The notes under the pieces were generated by a model that was not told where the DNA came from, made no database searches, and saw only the letters and a list, made by a program, of their open reading frames with translations. Shown piece by piece: positions 1 to 9,700 of a DNA stretch of 64,000 nucleotides; the stretch's first letter is position 1; each line of letters opens with the position of its first letter. Origin of the DNA: Streptomyces sp. NRRL F-6676 (GTDB lineage: Bacteria; Actinomycetota; Actinomycetes; Streptomycetales; Streptomycetaceae); NCBI RefSeq assembly GCF_000725625.1, contig NZ_JOHS01000008.1:62001-126000 (forward strand), read 5' to 3'. The position numbers and the translations under genes are program-made.

Positions 1-2306
1 TGCCCGCGCTGATCACGGCGGCCTGCGCGGGACTGGTCGCCGCCGCCACCGCGCACCTCGTGGTGCTGGTCCGCCTCGGCCGGGGCGCGCTGGGCGGCCG
101 GCTCGCGCCCGTCGCCGCCTACTACCGGGCCGCCACGGCCGCCCTCGTCGTCGGGACGGTCCTCGGCGGGCTGCTGGCCACCGGGACCGTGGGCGCGGAC
201 GGGCACACCGGGCTGCGGCTCGCGCACATTCACGTCACCCTGCTCGGCTGGATCGGACTGCCCGTCCTCGGCACCCTCTTCATGCTCTGGCCCACCACCC
301 TCGGCGTCCGGATGCACGAGGACACCACCCGGACGGCCCGCCGGGTGCTGGCCCTCACCGGGGGCGGACTCGCGCTCGCCGTGGCCGGGCTCGCGGGCCC
401 GGCGGCCTTGCCGGACGCGGGTCCTGTCCCGGCGGGCGCATGGCGCGCGGTGACCGTCGCCGGGCTCGCCGCCTACGCCACCGGTGTCGCCCTCGCCGTG
501 CGGGTGTGGGCGGGCGCCGTCCGGCGGGGGCGCACACCCGTCTCGGCCGCCGCCGCCTGGTCGCTGGCGGCGTCGGCGGTGTGGCTGGCGGCCGGGATCG
601 TCCGCGACCTGGTGCTCTTCGCCACCCACGCGGCGGCCGACGCCCAGACGGGTGTCGAGTCCCTGATTCCGCTGTTGCTGCTCGGTTTCGTCGCCCAGGT
701 GCTGATCGGCGCGCTGACGTATCTGCTGCCGGTCGTGCTGTCGAACGGCCCCAGGGAGCGGGCGGGTTCGCGGGCGGTTCTGGAACGGGGCCGGAGGGTG
801 CGACTGGCCGCGCTGAACGTGGCCGTCGCCCTGCTCGTCCTGCCGCTGCCCGGGCCCGCCGCCACGGTGGGCACCGTACTCGCCGCGGGCGCCGCGCTGG
901 CCTTCCTCGGACTCGTGCTGGCGGTGCTCGGCCGGCGGGTGGCCGCCGCCGCGGGGCCGCCCCGGGCGCCCGTGCTGATCGGCACGGCGGTGGCCGCCGT
1001 CGTCACGGCCCTGGCCGTGTTCGTGGCGGGGAGCGGCGGTACGACGACGACGGCGTCCGGCACCGGCGCGGGCGGCGGCGCGGCCGGGACCCGCACGGTG
1101 GCGGTGTCCCTGCACGACATGCGGGTCACCCCGAGCCGCATCGAGGTTCCCCGGGGCACCGCGCTGCGTCTGGAGGTCACCAACCGCGACGCGCAGCGGC
1201 ACGATCTGAGGATCGAGGACGGCCCCGCCACCTCGCTGCTCGCCGACGGACAGTCGCGCACCCTCGACCTCGGCACGATCACCGGCGACCGCGCGGGATG
1301 GTGCACGGTGCCGGGGCACCGGGCCGCCGGGATGACGCTGGACATCGTGGCCACCGGCGGCACGCGGGCCTCCGCCGGAAGCGCCGGCGGCCACGACGGC
1401 CACTCCGCGAGCGCCTCGCGGGGCTCGGGGCCCGACCTCTCCGCCGACTTCTCCGCCGGGTGGCACGCCCGGGACGCCGCCCTGGCCCCGGCGGCCGGCG
1501 CGACCACGCACAAGGTCGAACTGCATGTCCGGCAGCGGACGGTGGAGGTCGCGCCCGGGGTGCGGCAGCGGATGTGGACCTTCGGCGGGACCGCGCCCGG
1601 GCCCACCCTGCGCGGGAAGGTCGGCGACGTCTTCGAGGTCACCCTCGTCAACGACGACACCACGATGGGCCACGGCGTCGACTTCCACGCCGGCGCGCTC
1701 TCGCCCGACGTGCCCATGCGCACGCTCGACCCGGGGGAGCGGCTCGTGTACCGGTTCCGGGCCGAGCGGGCCGGGGCATGGCTGTACCACTGCGGCACCG
1801 CGCCGATGCTCCAGCACATGGGCAACGGCATGTACGGCGCCGTGATCGTCGATCCGCCGGGGCTGGACGCCGTCGACCGGGAGTACGTACTGGTCTCCTC
1901 CGAGCTGTACCTGGGCACGCCGGGGAGTGCGGCGCAGGTGGCGAAGATGCGGGCGGACGCGCCGGACGCGTGGGTGTTCAACGGGGTCGCCGCGCAGTAC
2001 GCGAAGGCGCCGTTGCGGGTGCGGGCGGGGGAGCGGGTGCGGTTCTGGGTGGTGGCGGCGGGGCCGAGCGACGGGGTCGCCTTCCATGTGGTGGGGGCCG
2101 TGTTCGACACCGTCTACAAGGAGGGGGCGTATGCGTTGCGGGCGGGTGGCGAGGACGGCTCCGGTGGATCTCAGGTGCTTGATCTGGCCGCCGCCCAGGG
2201 TGGGTTCGTGGAGACGGAGTTCGCGGCGGCCGGGCACTACGCCCTCGTCGATCACGACATGCGGCATGCGGAGGCGGGGGCGCACGGTGTGGTGGAGGTG
2301 CGGTGA
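1..2306 (+). CDS. Membrane-anchored copper nitrite reductase-like multicopper oxidase (5' end outside window)
   Basis: The reading frame is open to the left edge, so the N-terminus is missing; GTG at 60 is only an internal candidate. Counting from that GTG, residues 1-330 form several membrane helices. Residues about 345-430 are a type 1 copper cupredoxin domain (ligands His ~381, and Cys, His and Met in WCTVPGHRAAGM). Residues 480-748 are a two-cupredoxin NirK-like domain. Ligands of the NirK type 1 and type 2 sites are visible: GHGVDFHAG, YHCGTAPMLQH, GNGM, FHVVG and a late VDHD His. In the family these sites reduce nitrite to NO. The adjacent CopD-like gene and the downstream narGHJI operon support a role in nitrogen-oxide respiration. 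A broader multicopper oxidase role is possible. Confidence 0.8.
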   Translation, partial: PALITAACAGLVAAATAHLVVLVRLGRGALGGRLAPVAAYYRAATAALVVGTVLGGLLATGTVGADGHTGLRLAHIHVTLLGWIGLPVLGTLFMLWPTTLGVRMHEDTTRTARRVLALTGGGLALAVAGLAGPAALPDAGPVPAGAWRAVTVAGLAAYATGVALAVRVWAGAVRRGRTPVSAAAAWSLAASAVWLAAGIVRDLVLFATHAAADAQTGVESLIPLLLLGFVAQVLIGALTYLLPVVLSNGPRERAGSRAVLERGRRVRLAALNVAVALLVLPLPGPAATVGTVLAAGAALAFLGLVLAVLGRRVAAAAGPPRAPVLIGTAVAAVVTALAVFVAGSGGTTTTASGTGAGGGAAGTRTVAVSLHDMRVTPSRIEVPRGTALRLEVTNRDAQRHDLRIEDGPATSLLADGQSRTLDLGTITGDRAGWCTVPGHRAAGMTLDIVATGGTRASAGSAGGHDGHSASASRGSGPDLSADFSAGWHARDAALAPAAGATTHKVELHVRQRTVEVAPGVRQRMWTFGGTAPGPTLRGKVGDVFEVTLVNDDTTMGHGVDFHAGALSPDVPMRTLDPGERLVYRFRAERAGAWLYHCGTAPMLQHMGNGMYGAVIVDPPGLDAVDREYVLVSSELYLGTPGSAAQVAKMRADAPDAWVFNGVAAQYAKAPLRVRAGERVRFWVVAAGPSDGVAFHVVGAVFDTVYKEGAYALRAGGEDGSGGSQVLDLAAAQGGFVETEFAAAGHYALVDHDMRHAEAGAHGVVEVR

Positions 2307-2758
2307 TGGGCGGGGACGCGGTCGGGCCGTGGCAGGTGGTGCGGTTTCTGCACGTGGCCGGGGCGGTGATGTGGGTGGGCGGGCAACTGGCGCTGTCGCT
2401 CGTGGTGCTGCCGTTGGCCCGGCGGATGCTGGGGGAGGAGGAGCGGGGGCGGTTCGCGGCGCGGGTGGGGCGGCGGTTCGGGATGCTGACGGGGGCGGTG
2501 TTCCTGCCGGTGCAGTTGGGGTCGGGGTGGGCGATGGCCTGGCACAAGGGGGTGACGTGGGCGTCGCTCGGGGAGCCGGGGTACGGGCGGGTACTGGCGG
2601 TGAAGCTGGGGCTGTTCGGGCTGGTGATGTTGGCGGCGGCGGTGCACGGGTGGGCGCACGCGAGGGGGCGCCCGGAGCTGGCGCGGGCGCTGGCGGTGGG
2701 GTCGCTGGTGGGATCGCTGGGGGTGGTCCTGCTGGCGACGGCCCTGCCGGCGACGTGA
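2306..2758 (+). CDS. CopD-like four-helix membrane protein
   Basis: A 150-aa integral membrane protein with four predicted helices. It opens with WQVVRFLHVAGAVMWVGGQ, a His-containing helix typical of the CopD / DUF2269 group of copper- or haem-associated membrane proteins. The ATG at 2306 overlaps the upstream TGA by one base and has GGAGGTG at 2293-2299, so it is preferred over GTG 2303. Coupling to the copper nitrite reductase-like gene suggests help with copper supply or electron transfer to that enzyme; that is inference. The third codon positions are strikingly G-rich compared with downstream genes. Confidence 0.7.
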   Translation: MGGDAVGPWQVVRFLHVAGAVMWVGGQLALSLVVLPLARRMLGEEERGRFAARVGRRFGMLTGAVFLPVQLGSGWAMAWHKGVTWASLGEPGYGRVLAVKLGLFGLVMLAAAVHGWAHARGRPELARALAVGSLVGSLGVVLLATALPAT

Positions 2759-2815
2759 CAGCGCGTTTTCCCGCGCCCCTTGGAGTGCGGGCGCGTTCTC
2801 CTGAGAGGAACCGTC

Positions 2816-3880
2816 ATGCGGATGCCCGAGGTTGACGCGGCCGTGGTGGAGCGGTTGCTGTACTCCGCCATTGCCGCGCCGTCGATTCACAACACGCAGC
2901 CGTGGCGCTTCGGCATGGATGCCGGTACCCGGACGATCCAGGTCAGGGTGGACCGTGCGCGCGCCCTGCCGCACACCGACCCCCGGCTGCGCGCGCAGCA
3001 CCTCTCCGTCGGCGCCGCCGTCTTCAACCTCCGCGTCGCCGCCGCCCGCTTCGGCTGGGAACCCCTCGTCCACCTGCTGCCCGACCCGGCCGACCCCGAT
3101 CTGCTCGCCACCGTCCGGCTGGGCGCGACCGCGCCGGACGCGCGGCCGGCGTACCGGCAGTTGTACGACGCCGTCGCCCGCCGGCACACCAGCAGGCTGC
3201 CGTTCACCGGCCGGCCCGTGCCGGAGCACATCGTCGCGGAGATGACCGCCGCGGCCCGCGCCGAGGGCGCGCACCTGGACATGCCCGACTTCGCCGGCAC
3301 CCGGCGGCTGCTCGGCCTGACCGCCGTCGCCGAGGACCGCAACGCCGCCGACCCCGCTCGTACCGCCGAGACCCGGGCCTGGGTCAGCGCGCCGGACGCG
3401 GGCGCCCCGTACGGCATCCCGCTCACCTCCCTCGGCCCCCGGGACGCCTCCGAACGGATGCCGATGCGGGACTTCACCGGCCCGCTGCCCGCCCTGCGGC
3501 TGCCCGCCCTGCGCTTCGAACGGCACGCCCAGGTCGCCCTGTTGTGGACCCCGCACGACCGGCGGGAGGACTGGCTGCGCGCCGGGCAGGCACTGGAACG
3601 CGCGCTGCTGGTGGCCACCTTGCACGGGGTGCGCACCTCGATGCTGCACCAGGCCATGGAGTGGCCCGACCTGCGGGCGGCGATGACGGGCGACCGGCAG
3701 CGCTGCGCCCCGCAGCTGCTGATCCGCTTCGGCTACGGCCCGGAGGGCGGCCGCACCCCCCGCGCCACCGTCCGCACGGCCGGGGAGCAGCAGCAGGAGA
3801 AGGCGCAGGAGCAGGAGAAGGCGCAGGAGCAGGAGCAGGGCCGCTGTGCTCCCGGACACGACAACACCCCGGTCCCGTAG
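2816..3880 (+). CDS. Acg-type nitroreductase family protein with a Q/E/K repeat tail
   Basis: A 354-aa protein starting at ATG 2816, behind GAGAGGA. The N-terminal APSIHNTQPWRF motif is diagnostic of the Acg (Rv2032-like) FMN-binding nitroreductase group. Acg proteins are DosR-regulon members in mycobacteria and are thought to sequester flavin rather than act as ordinary nitroreductases. The nitrate-respiration neighbourhood fits that association. The C-terminus carries a perfect 18-bp tandem repeat (3794-3838) encoding QEKAQE units; this hydrophilic tail lies outside the fold. Substrate is unknown. Confidence 0.82.
   Translation: MRMPEVDAAVVERLLYSAIAAPSIHNTQPWRFGMDAGTRTIQVRVDRARALPHTDPRLRAQHLSVGAAVFNLRVAAARFGWEPLVHLLPDPADPDLLATVRLGATAPDARPAYRQLYDAVARRHTSRLPFTGRPVPEHIVAEMTAAARAEGAHLDMPDFAGTRRLLGLTAVAEDRNAADPARTAETRAWVSAPDAGAPYGIPLTSLGPRDASERMPMRDFTGPLPALRLPALRFERHAQVALLWTPHDRREDWLRAGQALERALLVATLHGVRTSMLHQAMEWPDLRAAMTGDRQRCAPQLLIRFGYGPEGGRTPRATVRTAGEQQQEKAQEQEKAQEQEQGRCAPGHDNTPVP
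3794..3838 (+). repeat. 18-bp tandem repeat inside the nitroreductase gene, 2.5 copies
   Basis: Units at 3794-3811 and 3812-3829 are identical and are followed by a half copy. They encode a QEKAQE hexapeptide array in the tail of the nitroreductase, so copy-number change would stay in frame. Confidence 0.85.
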
Positions 3881-3940
3881 GAACGGGAGCGGGGCGTGGA
3901 GGAGGGGCGGGCCGGCCGCGGCGTTCGGGGACGGCCTCCG

Positions 3941-3996
3941 CGCCGCTCGGACCGCGCCGCTCGGACCGCGCCGCTCGGACCGCGCCGCTCAGACCG
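3941..3996. repeat. 14-bp tandem repeat, four copies
   Basis: CGCCGCTCGGACCG occurs at 3941, 3955 and 3969, with a fourth copy at 3983 carrying one change. The array fills the short gap between the convergent nitroreductase and PNPOx-like genes and runs over the stop codon of the latter (3989-3991). Confidence 0.85.
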
Positions 3997-4411
3997 TGCC
4001 GCGCAGGTCTGTCAGCTCACGCCCGGTGACCATCGCGGACTCGATGCGGATGAAGACGTCCTCCCGGATCGGCATCCAGGACTGCGGCCCGCTGCGCAGC
4101 AGCCGCTCGTGTTCCGCCGGGTCGGTCACCACCGAGGCGGGCCCGGTGACGACGACGCTCCAGCCGGAGCGGCTCGCCGCGTCGAACTCGTCCGCCTCGA
4201 AGGCCACCACGACTCCGTCGACCGCCCGGACCAGGTCGGACCCCGCCGAGGTGCGCAGCAGCACCGAGGAGTCCGCGTCCAGGACGAAGTTCACCGGGAG
4301 CACCGCGGGGAGCGCCTGCCGGGTGTACACGACCCGGCCGAGCGGCACCGTGGCGAGCAGCCGCAGGCACTCCTGGCGGTCCATCGCGCGGAAGACGTCG
4401 TATCGCAACAT
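3989..4411 (-). CDS. Pyridoxamine 5'-phosphate oxidase-fold flavoprotein
   Basis: A 140-aa protein with the split-barrel flavin-binding pattern of small PNPOx-like proteins: LLATVPLGRVVYT, ALPAVLPVNFVLD, and SGWSVVVTGPASVVTD. Such proteins bind FMN or F420 and are common beside nitroreductases and universal stress proteins in actinobacterial hypoxia clusters. The start at 4411 (MLRYDVFRAMDR) gives the usual family length; GGAGGG directly abuts the ATG, an unusually short spacing, so MDRQECLRLL at 4384 is an alternative. The gene faces the nitroreductase and is divergent from narK. Confidence 0.75.
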   Translation of the reverse strand: MLRYDVFRAMDRQECLRLLATVPLGRVVYTRQALPAVLPVNFVLDADSSVLLRTSAGSDLVRAVDGVVVAFEADEFDAASRSGWSVVVTGPASVVTDPAEHERLLRSGPQSWMPIREDVFIRIESAMVTGRELTDLRGTV

Positions 4412-4538
4412 CCCTCCATGCTCGCCGCCCCCCGCCCCGGGCGTTAGGGCCGGTCGGCCCCCATTCGTCCGCCGGGGGCACCGGCCCGCGGGACGGGCCA
4501 CCCGGTCCCGTCGAGGGGGACGGTCCGCCCGCCGGGAG

Positions 4539-4552
4539 GGGCCCTTCGGCCC
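4539..4552. promoter_or_regulatory. Candidate GGGCC-N4-GGCCC operator upstream of narK
   Basis: A five-base inverted repeat, GGGCC-CTTC-GGCCC, lies in the 262-bp gap between the divergent PNPOx-like gene and narK. GC-rich dyads in such positions are typical of DosR-class sites, but in DNA of this composition they also arise by chance. Nothing else distinctive is seen in the gap. Confidence 0.25.
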
Positions 4553-4673
4553 ACCCCGGGCGGGCGGCCCGTCGCCGACAGTGGGACCGGGTCACCGGGC
4601 TGCCGCACCGGCGGCCCTGCGGCCCGGGCGCCCTCCGGTGCCGTACACCCGCGTGAGCGAAGGGACGGACGGC

Positions 4674-5987
4674 ATGCCTCAGCCGTCGAGGACGCAGAAC
4701 GACAGCCCGGAGCAGGACACCTCCCCGGAGCCGGGTACCTCCCCGGAGCCGGACGCCGTGCCCGCGTCCGTGCCCGGGCGGGCCTGGCTGATGCTGGCGC
4801 TGGCCACCGCCGGCTTCGCCGTGAACTTCTGGGCCTGGGCGCTGCTCAGCCCCCTCGGCCCGCGCCTCAAGGACAGCCTGGAGCTGTCCTCCTTCCAGCA
4901 GTCGCTGCTGGTGGCCGTGCCGGTCGTGGTCGGCTCGCTGGGCCGCGTCCCGGTCGGCGCGCTCACCGACCGCTACGGCGGCCGGGTGATGTTCCCGCTG
5001 GTCTCGGCGGTGACCATCGTGCCGGTCCTCTATCTGGGCCTGGCCGGCCACTCCTCGCTCGCCGCCCTGCTGACCGGCGGCTTCTTCCTCGGCATCGGCG
5101 GTACCGCGTTCGCCGTCGGCGTGCCCTTCGTCAACGCCTGGTTCCCGCCCGAGCGGCGCGGTCTGGCCATCGGCGTCTTCGGCATGGGCATGGGCGGCAC
5201 CGCGATCAGCGCGCTCACCACGGTCAAGCTGGTCGACGCGCACGGCATGGCCGACCCCTTCCTGCTCACCGCCGCCGTCCTCGCCGCGTACGCCGTACTG
5301 GCCGCGCTGCTGCTGCGGGACGCGCCCGGACGGACCGTCCCGACCGAGCCGCTGGGCCGCCGGCTCGCCGCCGCCTGCGCACTGCCCCTGACCTGGCAGG
5401 CCTCGGCCCTGTACGCGGTGGCGTTCGGCGGCTACGTCGCCTTCTCGGTCTATCTGCCCACCTATCTGAAGACCGGCTACGGGCTCGCCCAGGCCGACGC
5501 GGCCAACCGGATGGCCGGCTTCGTGCTGCTGGCGGTGGCGATGCGCCCGGTGGGCGGCTGGCTGTCGGACCGGCTCGGCCCGGTGCGGGTGCTGACCGTG
5601 TCGCTCGGCGCGGTGCTCGCCGGCGCGCTCGTCCAGTCCCTCACCCCCGCGCTGTCCCCGACCGGCACGCTCGCCTTCCTCGCCCTGGCCGCCGCGCTCG
5701 GCGCGGGCAGCGGCGCGGTCTTCGCGCTGGTCGCCCTGCTGGCCCCGGCCGAGCGGGTCGGCTCGGTCACCGGGATCGTCGGCGCCGCGGGCGGCCTGGG
5801 CGGCTTCCTGCCGCCGCTGGTGATGGGCTCGCTGTACGGCGCCTACGGGTCGTACGCGCTCGGCCTGCTCCTGCTGGGCGTCGTCGCCGCGGCGGCGCTC
5901 GTCTTCACCGGCACCGGAGTGCGCACCGCCGTCACCCATCGCACCACCCGGGCCCCGCGACCCCGGCCCCGGCCCCAGCCGCGCTGA
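4674..5987 (+). CDS. narK: NarK-type nitrate/nitrite MFS transporter
   Basis: A 437-aa, twelve-helix MFS protein. GSLGRVPVGALTDRYGGR matches the NarK loop 2-3 motif. The conserved helix-5 stretch AFAVGVPFVNAWFPPERRG, followed by LAIGVFGMGMGG, is the nitrate-signature region of the nitrate/nitrite porter family. ATG 4674 has AAGGGA nine bases upstream and is chosen over GTG 4653. The N-terminus holds an acidic S/P/E repeat (SPEQDTSPEPGTSPEPD) before the first helix. Together with narGHJI it would supply nitrate and/or export nitrite at the cytoplasmic membrane. Confidence 0.85.
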   Translation: MPQPSRTQNDSPEQDTSPEPGTSPEPDAVPASVPGRAWLMLALATAGFAVNFWAWALLSPLGPRLKDSLELSSFQQSLLVAVPVVVGSLGRVPVGALTDRYGGRVMFPLVSAVTIVPVLYLGLAGHSSLAALLTGGFFLGIGGTAFAVGVPFVNAWFPPERRGLAIGVFGMGMGGTAISALTTVKLVDAHGMADPFLLTAAVLAAYAVLAALLLRDAPGRTVPTEPLGRRLAAACALPLTWQASALYAVAFGGYVAFSVYLPTYLKTGYGLAQADAANRMAGFVLLAVAMRPVGGWLSDRLGPVRVLTVSLGAVLAGALVQSLTPALSPTGTLAFLALAAALGAGSGAVFALVALLAPAERVGSVTGIVGAAGGLGGFLPPLVMGSLYGAYGSYALGLLLLGVVAAAALVFTGTGVRTAVTHRTTRAPRPRPRPQPR

Positions 5988-6069
5988 GCGGCCCGCGGCG
6001 GACGAGAAGAACCACACGCGACGCATCTGAGACACCCGACGCACGCGACGGACGAGGAGGGCACGAGCC

Positions 6070-6543
6070 ATGTGCGAGTACTGCGGCTGCCAGGCGGTGG
6101 AGTCGATCGGCCGGCTCACCCGCGAGCACGACACGGTGGTGGACATGATCGGCCTGGTGCGGGACGCCCACCGCGACGGCGACCTCACCCGCACGGCCGA
6201 ACTGGCCCGCGACATCGCCGCCGTGCTCGCCCCGCACACCCAGGTGGAGGAAAACGGACTGTTCCCCGCCCTGGCCGACGACTTCCCCGAGAAGATCGCC
6301 GCGCTGGAGGAGGAACACCGCGTGATCGAGGCGGTGCTGGCCGAGGCCGCGTCCGGCGTCCCGGCGGACCCCGCCTGGCCGGACCGTCTCCTCGACGCCC
6401 TGGCCGTGCTGCGCGCGCACATCCTCAAGGAACAGGACGGCGTCTTCCCCGCCGCCCTCGCCTTCCTGAGCACCGAACAGTGGGAGGCCGTCGAAGCGGT
6501 ACGCGCCCGGGTGGGCGCACGGCTGCCCGAGCCGTCGCCCTGA
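6070..6543 (+). CDS. Hemerythrin HHE-domain protein
   Basis: A 157-aa four-helix bundle with a full di-iron ligand set: His20, HxxxE at His56/Glu60, His83, and HxxxE at His117/Glu121. The protein begins MCEYCGCQ, a conserved Cys-rich start seen in actinobacterial hemerythrins. The family binds O2 or NO, or acts in iron-sulfur repair. ATG 6070 follows GGAGGG at 6057-6062. It sits between narK and narGHJI, so oxygen or NO sensing or scavenging for nitrate respiration is a reasonable inference. Confidence 0.85.
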   Translation: MCEYCGCQAVESIGRLTREHDTVVDMIGLVRDAHRDGDLTRTAELARDIAAVLAPHTQVEENGLFPALADDFPEKIAALEEEHRVIEAVLAEAASGVPADPAWPDRLLDALAVLRAHILKEQDGVFPAALAFLSTEQWEAVEAVRARVGARLPEPSP

Positions 6544-6560
6544 CCGGCCCGTAGCTCCGT

Positions 6561-6596
6561 CCGTGCCGCCCGGTGCGCCCGCGCCGGACGGCACGG
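6561..6596 (+). terminator. Hairpin between hemerythrin and narG
   Basis: Arms CCGTGCCGCCCGG (6561-6573) and CCGGACGGCACGG (6584-6596) pair over 13 bp with one mismatch and a 10-nt loop. No T-run follows, as is usual in Streptomyces. It separates the narK/hemerythrin unit from the nar operon, whose promoter should lie in 6597-6737. Confidence 0.6.
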
Positions 6597-6737
6597 AGGT
6601 GCGTCCGATGAAATTCTGACGTCGCATGTGTCGATCGCCCGATACGCGGTAGGCCAGGGGTGGCGCGACGGGGGATCAGCACCGGGACGAGCACGACGAG
6701 CGAGCGACCACGGGATGACCCGGGAGGGAGCGGCGCG

Positions 6738-9700
6738 GTGGCCACGGAGACCGATCCGGCATCGGAACGCGGAAGCGGAACGGCACGACCAGGACTGGAC
6801 GGCGAACTGACGGACGCGCTGGTGCGCTCCCGCCGGTACTTCACCCGGGCGGAGGTCTCCCCGGACCTGCGCACCCTGCGCAAGAAGGGCGGCCGGCAGG
6901 CGGACGACTTCTACCGGGAGCGCTGGTCGCACGACAAGGTGGTGCGCTCCACGCACGGCGTGAACTGCACCGGCTCCTGCTCGTGGAAGGTGTACGTCAA
7001 GGACGGCATCATCACCTGGGAGGCCCAGCAGACCGACTACCCCTCGGTCGGCCCCGACCGCCCGGAGTACGAGCCGCGCGGCTGCCCCCGCGGCGCCGCC
7101 TTCTCCTGGTACACCTACTCGCCCACCCGGGTCCGCTATCCGTACGTACGAGGCGTGCTGCTGCGGATGTACCGGGAGGCGAAGGCCCGGCTCGGCGACC
7201 CGGTCGCGGCCTGGGCGGAGATCACCGGCGACCCGGAGAAGGCGCGCACGTACAAGAGCGCGCGCGGCAAGGGCGGCCTGGTGCGGGCGAGTTGGGACGA
7301 GGCGGTGGAGATGGTGGCCGCCGCGCATGTGCACACCATCAAGGAGTACGGGCCCGACCGGCTGGCCGGCTTCTCGCCGATCCCCGCGATGTCGATGGTG
7401 TCGCACGCGGCGGGCGCCCGCTTCTACTCGCTGCTCGGCGGCGTGATGCTCTCCTTCTACGACTGGTACGCCGATCTGCCGGTGGCCTCGCCGCAGGTCT
7501 TCGGCGACCAGACGGACGTGCCCGAGTCGGGGGACTGGTGGGACGCCGGCTACCTGATCATGTGGGGCTCCAACCTCCCGGTGACCCGCACCCCCGACGC
7601 CCACTGGATGGCCGAGGCCCGCTACCGGGGCCAGAAGGTCGTCGCCGTCTCCCCGGACTACGCCGACAACGTGAAGTTCGCCGACGAGTGGCTGCCCGCC
7701 CAGCCCGGTACCGACGGGGCGCTCGCCATGGCCATGGGGCATGTGGTGCTCAAGGAGTTCTTCGTCGACCGCCGCACCCCGTACTTCGAGCATTACGTCA
7801 AGCGCTTCACCGACCTGCCGTTCCTCGTCGCCCTCGACGAGGTGGCCGGCGAGCCCGGCACGTACGCGCCGGGGAAGTTCCTCACCGCCGCCGACCTCGG
7901 CGGCACCCACGCCCGGGCCGAACACCCCGCGTTCCGCACGGTGCTGCTCGACGCCGACGGCAACCCGGTGGTGCCCAACGGCACCCTCGGCGACCGGTTC
8001 GGCGAGGGCGGCGCCGGCAAGTGGAACCTCGACCTGGGCGACACCGACCCGCTGCTGTCGGCCGACGGCGGCGGCGAGGCACCGGTCACCGTCCTGCTGC
8101 CCCGCTTCGACGCCCCCGACGGCGGCGCGGGCCTGCTGCGGCGCGGGGTCCCGGTACGGCGGATCGCCGGGCGCCCGGTGACCACGGTGTACGACCTGCT
8201 GCTCGCCCAGTACGGGGTGGGCCGCCCGGGACTGCCCGGCCGCTGGCCCACGTCGTACGAGGACGCCGAGGAGCCGTACACCCCCGCCTGGCAGTCGGCG
8301 ATCACCGGCGTGGACGCGGAGCGGGCGGCCCGCATCGCCCGCGAGTTCGCCGCCAACGCCGAGGAGTCCGGCGGCCGTTCGATGATCGTCATGGGCGCCG
8401 GGACCAACCACTGGTTCCACTCCGACACCATCTACCGCGCCTTCCTCACCCTGACCACCCTCACCGGCTGCCAGGGCGTCAACGGCGGCGGCTGGGCGCA
8501 CTACGTCGGCCAGGAGAAGGTCCGCCCGCTCACCGGGTACTCCGCGCTCGCCACCGCCTCCGACTGGAACCGCCCGGCCCGGCAGATGATCCAGACGGCC
8601 TACTGGTACCTGCACGGCGACCAGTTCCGCTACGACCCGTTCTCCGCCGACGCGCTCTCCGCGGCGGGGACGGGGGGACAGGACTGCACCACACTCGGCG
8701 GTCCCTTCGCCGGGCGGAGCACCGCCGACGTCATCGCCGCCTCCGCCCGGATGGGCTGGATGCCCTCCTACCCCACCTTCGACCGCAACCCGCTCGACCT
8801 CGCCGACGAGGCGGAGGCCGCCGGCCGCCCCGTCGCCGAGCACGTCGTGGACGAACTCACCTCCGGGCGGCTGGGGTTCGCGGGCGAGGACCCGGACGCC
8901 CCCGAGAACTTCCCCCGCGTACTGACCGTCTGGCGGGCCAATCTCCTCGGCTCCTCCGCCAAGGGCAACGAGTACTTCCTGAAACACCTCCTCGGCACCG
9001 ACCACTCCGTCCGCGCCGCCGAGGCACCGCCCGGCGCCCGGCCCCGGGACGTGGTGTGGCGGGAGGAGGCGCCGACGGGCAAGCTCGACCTGCTGCTCAC
9101 CCTGGACTTCCGGATGACCAGCACCACCGTCTTCTCCGACGTGGTGCTCCCCGCCGCCACCTGGTACGAGAAGCACGACCTCTCCAGCACCGACATGCAC
9201 CCCTACGTACACGCCTTCAACCCGGCGATCGCCCCGCCCTGGCAGACCCGCACCGACTGGGACGCCTTCGTCACGCTCGCCCGCGCGTTCAGCCGGCTGG
9301 CCGCCACCCACCTCGGCGTCCGCCAGGACGTCGTCGCCGCCCCGCTGCTGCACGACACCCCCGACGAACTGGCCACCCCGCACGGCCGGGTACGGGACTG
9401 GAAGGCCGGGGAGTGCGCCCCCGAGCCCGGCCGGACCATGCCGAGACTGATCACCGTCGAGCGCGACTACGCCGCCGTCGGCGAGAAGATGACCGCCCTC
9501 GGCCCGCTGCTCGACACCCTCGGCGCCACCACCAAGGGCGTCACCTTCGAGCTGGACAGCGAACTGGAGTACCTGCGGCACAAGAACGGCACCGTGCGCG
9601 GGGGAGCGGCGAACGGCCGGCCCTCGCTCGCCCGCGACGTACACGCCTGCGAGACGATCCTCGCCCTGTCCGGCACCACCAACGGACACCTCGCCACCCA

